From Bacteroidota bacterium (GTDB taxonomy: Bacteria; Bacteroidota; Bacteroidia; Cytophagales; Cyclobacteriaceae), in the NCBI GenBank assembly GCA_027297025.1, contig JAPUIM010000157.1, positions 1 to 8,303 of the forward strand: a stretch of 8,303 bases of DNA. Reading direction: 5' to 3'. The notes under the pieces were generated by a model that searched no databases, had not been told where the DNA came from, and saw nothing but the letters and a program-made list of their open reading frames with translations. The position numbers and the translations under genes are program-made. Below, piece after piece: positions 6,371 to 8,303 of this stretch (position 1 is its first letter; each line of letters starts with the position of its first letter).

Positions 6371-6730
6371 TTACTCAGGCTCGGGTATCCTCTCAATGGA
6401 AATAATATTTCTATAGGTAGAAAAGATCTGGATCCTCCAACCGGTGACCCATACCTTATAGGTGCTGCCCTTATCCAATTGTCCGTACAGGTCGGAAGAG
6501 TTGAGTTTTAGGTAAAACCAATCGTCAATATTTTCAAAGACTTCCTCATCGGTATAAATCAAATATTTGCTTAAGGTTTTACCATCCTCCTCATAGTTAA
6601 TCCGTTCCTTGTCTTTGATGGTTACTGTGAGGTTACCTCGATAAGCACGTGGAAAGTAGATGATCAACAGTACCAGAACAATTATCCCAAAAAGAATCAG
6701 ATAGGCTTTATGTTTAAAACTCAGTTTCAT
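6371..6730 (-). CDS. Small single-pass membrane protein of unknown function
   Basis: A 119-residue protein. A basic N-terminus (MKLSFKHK) is followed by one strongly hydrophobic helix at about 9-27 and then a polar domain, so it is either a signal-anchored protein facing the periplasm or an uncleaved export signal. No lipobox cysteine is present. The soluble part has a run of conserved-looking motifs: VTIKDKERI at 36-44, TDEEVFENIDDWFYLKLNSSDLYG in 60-83, and GSTYKVWVTGWRI followed by YRNII in 88-110. Small membrane-anchored hypothetical proteins with the same motif order occur in many bacteria as far as I recall, but I cannot name the family safely. The start at 6730 places the hydrophobic segment correctly and has no in-frame competitor nearby. 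It is divergent from the cyclase gene and convergent with the AraC gene. No role can be given. Confidence 0.75.
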   Translation of the reverse strand: MKLSFKHKAYLILFGIIVLVLLIIYFPRAYRGNLTVTIKDKERINYEEDGKTLSKYLIYTDEEVFENIDDWFYLKLNSSDLYGQLDKGSTYKVWVTGWRIQIFSTYRNIISIERIPEPE

Positions 6731-6835
6731 TACATATTTAGCTTAAAGTTTCAATTAAATAAATGGCATTAATTAAAACAAGTTTGCCCGTTTAAGTTAC
6801 CCACAAGTAATGATCAGAACCATTCCGGGGATGAG

Positions 6836-6852
6836 GATATTGGCCCAATATC
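6836..6852. promoter_or_regulatory. 17-bp inverted repeat GATATTGG-C-CCAATATC, candidate operator
   Basis: Two perfect 8-bp arms flank a single central base, the size and symmetry of a binding site for a dimeric helix-turn-helix regulator. It lies in the 200-bp divergent intergenic region, 78 bp before the nucleotidyl cyclase start and 105 bp before the small membrane protein start, so it could control either. With a one-base loop it would not form an efficient RNA hairpin, which favours a DNA-level role. No clear -33/-7 promoter is visible for either gene; TAAATTTA at 6896-6903 is a partial -7 match for the cyclase but lacks a -33 partner. Confidence 0.4.
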
Positions 6853-6930
6853 AGCAAATTCAGTAATGTCAGCACCATTCATGGTTATTATTTTTTAAAT
6901 TTAGATTGAAGTTATCCTACCAAAATCCCT

Positions 6931-8016
6931 ATGAATCAAAAAACCAAAATCCAGCTTTCGAAATTAACCACCATTCTGGTTGCCTGGTTAATAATTGCCT
7001 TATTGATAGGCATTTACGACCATTTTGCTTTTGCGTCGGATTATTCCCTGGGGTATTCAGAAAAATACTCTTTTCTGCAAAGTATGGGCTTTCATATTGG
7101 GGCAGCGTTGATTGCCAGTGTCTTTGGCGGCACATTTTTGGTGTTTTATGTAGATGAAAAGTACAGGGACAAATCTTATGGATTTACAATCGCTGCGGTT
7201 TGCATCGGATTCATCGTAGTGTTTATATTCATTACCTTGGTTATGGGATTGGTTTTTGTGCCTTTGGTATATACCGGCAAACCATTGACCAATCCATCTA
7301 CTGTTAGCGCCTATATTGAATACTTACTTAATCCGGCCCATGCCAAAAACATCCTGGTGTGGTCTATCATAGTGGGATTCACCCAATTATTCTTGCAGAT
7401 CAACAATAAGTTCGGACATGGTGTACTGCTAAATTTTATCAAAGGAAGATATAGAAATCCCCGAAGGGAAAATAGAATATTTATGTTTCTGGATCTCAAA
7501 TCTTCTACCTCCATAGCTGAGGCATTGGGAAACGAGAAATACCACCAACTGCTAAAGGATTTTTTTTCTGACATCACCAACCCTATCATTTACAACAAGG
7601 GAGAAATTTATCAATATGTGGGTGATGAAGTGGTGATCTCCTGGACCCTGGAGAATGGAATTGAAAACAGTCACTGTGTGAAATGCTATTTTGACGCCAG
7701 GGAAAGGATCCAGGCACTGAAGGATAAGTATCAGGAAAAGTATGGTTTGGTGCCGGAGTTCAAGGCGGGTTTGCACTATGGTGAAGTAATTGCGGGGGAG
7801 ATTGGAATAATCAAGAGGGACATTACCTATTCAGGGGATATTTTAAATACTACCTCCCGTATCCAGAGTAAATGCAATGAACTAAACACAGAATTCTTGG
7901 CATCCACCGCTCTGGTAAAATTGCTTCAATCTCAAAACACTTTTAATTTTAAATCTCTGGGACCCATTGAATTAGAAGGCAAGATTAAAAGTGTCGAATT
8001 AAGCATGTTGATTTAA
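6931..8016 (+). CDS. Membrane-bound class III adenylate/guanylate cyclase
   Basis: A 361-residue protein that would make a cyclic nucleotide (probably cAMP) from NTP at the inner face of the cytoplasmic membrane. Residues 1-157 contain four hydrophobic helices, at about 12-29, 53-73, 84-112 and 138-157, with charged cytosolic loops. A basic linker (KGRYRNPRRENR, 171-182) leads to the class III catalytic domain at 183-335. The metal-binding aspartates are Asp188 (FLDLKSST) and Asp232 (YQYVGDEVV). The ribose-orienting Asn306 and transition-state Arg310 are both present in GDILNTTSR. The two purine-reading positions appear to be Gln228, where Lys is usual, and Thr299, where Asp or, in class IIIb, Thr is found. 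All catalytic residues are thus present, so the enzyme should be active, but base specificity is uncertain. Unlike many bacterial cyclases there is no HAMP, GAF or CHASE domain, so the membrane region itself may sense the signal. No SD sequence precedes the ATG. The gene ends 19 bp from the convergent aldo/keto reductase. Confidence 0.9.
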   Translation: MNQKTKIQLSKLTTILVAWLIIALLIGIYDHFAFASDYSLGYSEKYSFLQSMGFHIGAALIASVFGGTFLVFYVDEKYRDKSYGFTIAAVCIGFIVVFIFITLVMGLVFVPLVYTGKPLTNPSTVSAYIEYLLNPAHAKNILVWSIIVGFTQLFLQINNKFGHGVLLNFIKGRYRNPRRENRIFMFLDLKSSTSIAEALGNEKYHQLLKDFFSDITNPIIYNKGEIYQYVGDEVVISWTLENGIENSHCVKCYFDARERIQALKDKYQEKYGLVPEFKAGLHYGEVIAGEIGIIKRDITYSGDILNTTSRIQSKCNELNTEFLASTALVKLLQSQNTFNFKSLGPIELEGKIKSVELSMLI

Positions 8017-8035
8017 CCCATTACTATTTCAAATA

Positions 8036-8303
8036 CTAACGGTGCTGTTGGTAATTGTGGGCCTTTATCGATTTTCTTAAAGCCGCAAAGTCGGTATCTG
8101 ATAAGGCAGGTGTATTTACATATTGCATCAGTTCCTCTAATTGAGAGAAGTTCCTTTGACCAACTACTGCCGAAGCCACCACCGGATGAGCTAGCACAAA
8201 CTGAAGGGCCAAGTGAGAGATAAATCCACCATCGGTTAACATAGAATGTAAGAGTTTGGCTGCCTTATCTACCTGTTTTTGAGAATGATCTAAATAGTCA
8301 GTT
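8036..8303 (-). CDS. Aldo/keto reductase, C-terminal part (gene runs off the window)
   Basis: The frame is open from the window edge at 8302 down to a TAG at 8036-8038, giving 88 residues of the C-terminal end. An internal ATG at 8240-8242 is not the true start, since coding sequence continues upstream of it (for example DKAAKLLHS directly before it). The segment SHLALQFVLAHPVVASAVVGQRNFSQLEELMQYV, spanning roughly the middle, matches the last helices of the aldo/keto reductase TIM barrel. There the pattern 'LALxFVLxHP...VVGxRxxxQLEE' contributes to binding of the NADP(H) adenosine phosphate. The ending PALSDTDFAALRKSIKAHNY is also usual. The catalytic Asp-Tyr-Lys-His residues lie outside the window, so activity and substrate cannot be judged. 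Confidence 0.85.
   Translation of the reverse strand, partial: TDYLDHSQKQVDKAAKLLHSMLTDGGFISHLALQFVLAHPVVASAVVGQRNFSQLEELMQYVNTPALSDTDFAALRKSIKAHNYQQHR

Noticed and set aside
6329..6511. 60-codon plus-strand frame after the AraC gene
   Set aside because: It begins inside the stem-loop and runs antisense to the small membrane protein gene, which has a far better protein signature.
6279..7080. Apparent repeat of the peptide PGVFRKIL, at the end of the AraC gene and in a shadow frame of the cyclase gene
   Set aside because: The second copy is in the wrong frame inside the cyclase coding sequence, and the DNA match is short and imperfect. It is a coincidence.
8017..8035. Terminator between the cyclase and aldo/keto reductase genes
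   Set aside because: The 19-bp gap shows no inverted repeat or T-run.

Overview
The window looks like chromosomal DNA from a Bacteroidota bacterium, probably of the Cytophagales (Cyclobacteriaceae-like). The DNA is AT-rich, most starts lack a Shine-Dalgarno sequence, the one convincing promoter fits the Bacteroidota -33/-7 pattern (TTTG-N19-TAnnTTTG), and the protein families and their arrangement are typical of that phylum. The lineage call rests on recall of families, not on a database search. I see no rRNA, tRNA, CRISPR array, insertion sequence, phage gene or other mobile-element signature.

Layout. Bases 1-398 hold no convincing gene, only a doubtful 34-codon ORF and a promoter for the next gene. 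A GH130-family mannoside phosphorylase/hydrolase (399-1856, +) converges on a two-gene glycosyltransferase operon on the minus strand: a 777-residue GT4 enzyme with a fused C-terminal barrel-like domain (5217-2884), then a 335-residue GT4 enzyme (2860-1853). The GH130 gene and the second glycosyltransferase share one CTAG palindrome as both stop codons. A 215-bp divergent intergenic region with two inverted repeats separates this operon from an AraC-type regulator (5433-6305, +). A 10-bp stem-loop lies between the regulator and a small convergent membrane-anchored protein (6730-6371, -). A second divergent intergenic region with a 17-bp inverted repeat leads to a membrane class III nucleotidyl cyclase (6931-8016, +). 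The window ends inside the 3' part of an aldo/keto reductase gene (8303-8036, -).

How the genes may work together. The first three genes form a self-contained carbohydrate module: two cytosolic GT-B glycosyltransferases that could build a glycan or glycoconjugate, and a GH130 enzyme of a family known for phosphorolysis or hydrolysis of beta-mannosides. None has a visible signal peptide or membrane anchor, so synthesis and turnover could both be cytoplasmic. A reserve or compatible-solute mannan cycle is a reasonable hypothesis (inference). The divergent AraC regulator is the obvious candidate controller. The cyclase, the small membrane protein and the reductase have no visible mechanistic link to this module.
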